Assembly (NCBI GenBank): GCA_934456315.1
Contig: CAKSHG010000109.1
Location: 1-7,003, forward strand
Reading direction: 5' to 3'
DNA length: 7,003 nt
Source of the DNA: an uncultured Oscillospiraceae bacterium
GTDB taxonomy: Bacteria > Bacillota > Clostridia > Oscillospirales > Ruminococcaceae
The notes under the pieces are model-generated. The model saw only the letters and a list, made by a program, of their open reading frames with translations. It had not been told where the DNA came from and did not search any database. Position 1 is the first letter of the stretch; each line of letters starts with the position of its first letter. This document shows, piece after piece, positions 6,614 through 7,003 of this stretch. The position numbers were made by a program, and so were the translations under genes.

Positions 6614-6675
6614 CTGAATAAATCGTCAGACGCGTGATCATGTTCGTCCGGACGGGTCTATCTTGTTTTATTCAG
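6614..6675 (-). other. Possible structured mRNA leader of the three-gene operon
   Basis: Perfect 9-bp arms CTGAATAAA (minus strand, first) and TTTATTCAG enclose 44 nt. Inside are a 4-bp AGAC/GTCT pair and the 10-bp palindrome CGTCCGGACG (6645-6654). The element lies within the roughly 130-nt leader between the predicted start of transcription (about 6715) and the ribosome site (6587-6594), and ends about 20 nt before that site. I match it to no known riboswitch. The outer stem is AT-rich and may be weak. Confidence 0.35.
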
Positions 6676-6721
6676 TTTTTCCCTGCAATTATGCGAAATT
6701 TAAAAATATCACACTGATTTA

Positions 6722-6750
6722 ATTATAGCAAAATAAGATTCCTCTGTCAA
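6722..6750 (-). promoter_or_regulatory. Perfect-consensus sigma-A promoter of the three-gene operon
   Basis: On the minus strand, TTGACA (6745-6750) and TATAAT (6722-6727) are both exact matches with the ideal 17-bp spacing, and TGC directly before the -10 adds an extended -10 element. Transcription should begin near 6715. No operator-like dyad overlaps it. Confidence 0.88.
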
Positions 6751-6805
6751 TGGAAATAAGCCCGAAACACTGCGCAATCAGGCGAATGCCGGAACATACA
6801 GATAT

Positions 6806-6828
6806 CCCCCTTCCGTAACGAAAGGGGG
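6806..6828 (-). terminator. Strong hairpin after the right-edge gene, no U tract
   Basis: Minus-strand arms CCCCCTTTCG and CGGAAGGGGG form a 10-bp stem (one G-U pair) with a TTA loop, starting 10 nt after the stop codon of the right-edge gene. The position fits a terminator or mRNA 3' end, but the bases after it (ATATCTG) are not a U run, so termination may need a factor or the stem may only stabilise the 3' end. Confidence 0.5.
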
Positions 6829-6838
6829 ACGATGTTCA

Positions 6839-7003
6839 TTACAGGGACTTGATGATTGTACCCATCAGACCAGGAACAGCGCTGATGGCGTTGGATTCGT
6901 CGGTATCGATGTGCATTGCATCTGCAAACTTGTCGCTGACTCTGATGACAACATCGCCGAGGATCGCGTTTCTGCCCTCTGTGTTGGTCTTTACCCATAC
7001 GAT
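6839..7003 (-). CDS. C-terminal 54 codons of an unrecognised protein (5' end outside window)
   Basis: One minus-strand frame stays open from the right edge to TAA at 6841-6839, in phase with clean Clostridia-like codons. The visible end begins IVWVKTNTEGRNAILGD and closes with AVPGLMGTIIKSL. It alternates beta-like (VVIRVSD) and short helical stretches and has no membrane segment. I cannot assign a family from this fragment. Codon bias (AAG for Lys, ATC for Ile) resembles the glycolytic genes and may mean good expression. It is followed by a hairpin and then a separate promoter, so it belongs to a different transcription unit from the three-gene operon. A longer open frame overlapping it in another phase is Arg/His-rich and looks like a shadow. 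Confidence 0.75.
   Translation of the reverse strand: MVWVKTNTEGRNAILGDVVIRVSDKFADAMHIDTDESNAISAVPGLMGTIIKSL

Noticed and set aside
6582..6641. N-terminal 20-codon extension of the three-TM protein from an upstream ATG
   Set aside because: No ribosome site precedes that ATG, it lies in the possible structured leader, and AAAGGAGG lies ideally before the downstream ATG.
6614..6680. Plus-strand intrinsic terminator (9-bp stem followed by TTTTT)
   Set aside because: The loop would be 44 nt, the stem is AT-rich and no plus-strand gene precedes it; the leader reading on the minus strand fits better.
6747..6998. Minus-strand 83-codon frame near the right edge
   Set aside because: It is Arg/Gln/His-rich, runs through the hairpin at 6806-6828 and reaches the consensus promoter; the other phase, ending at 6839, has normal codon use.

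Overview
The window looks like chromosomal DNA of a low- to mid-GC Gram-positive anaerobe, most likely Clostridia (Oscillospiraceae/Ruminococcus-like). This rests on the pgk-tpiA-gpmI gene order, strong AGGAGG-type ribosome binding sites, sigma-A type promoters and the general look of the proteins. The assignment is inference. Every gene I can support lies on the minus strand, so the window reads from right to left.

Right edge to left: (1) 6839-7003 is the last 54 codons of an unrecognised protein, followed by a strong GC-rich hairpin (6806-6828). (2) A perfect-consensus promoter (6722-6750) and a leader of about 130 nt that could fold (6614-6675) precede a tight three-gene operon. Its genes are a three-TM protein with an acidic N-terminus and tail (5550-6581), a 747-aa protein with two LOTUS/OST-HTH-like segments and a C-terminal DUF3825 domain (3289-5532), and a 117-aa orphan histidine phosphotransfer (HPt) protein (2925-3278). 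Gaps are 17 and 10 nt. (3) A 177-nt AT-rich control region (2748-2924) has two possible promoters and overlapping inverted repeats. (4) The glycolytic cluster follows: pgk (1530-2747), tpiA (677-1450) and the 5' part of gpmI (1-593, running off the left edge), with a hairpin in each intergenic gap.

The glycolytic enzymes are conventional. Triosephosphate isomerase, phosphoglycerate kinase and cofactor-independent phosphoglycerate mutase carry out linked steps of lower glycolysis. gap is not next to pgk here. The gpmI fragment resembles the plant/kinetoplastid-type long form rather than the common bacterial form.

The novel part is the three-gene operon. It places a membrane protein, a probable RNA-binding LOTUS/DUF3825 protein and a phosphorelay protein under one very strong predicted promoter, with no histidine kinase or response regulator nearby. 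The large protein appears to be built from a duplicated (LOTUS + unrecognised module) unit. I see no mobile elements, tRNA/rRNA genes or CRISPR arrays. No gene-free stretch exceeds 300 bases; the longest is 6582-6838.
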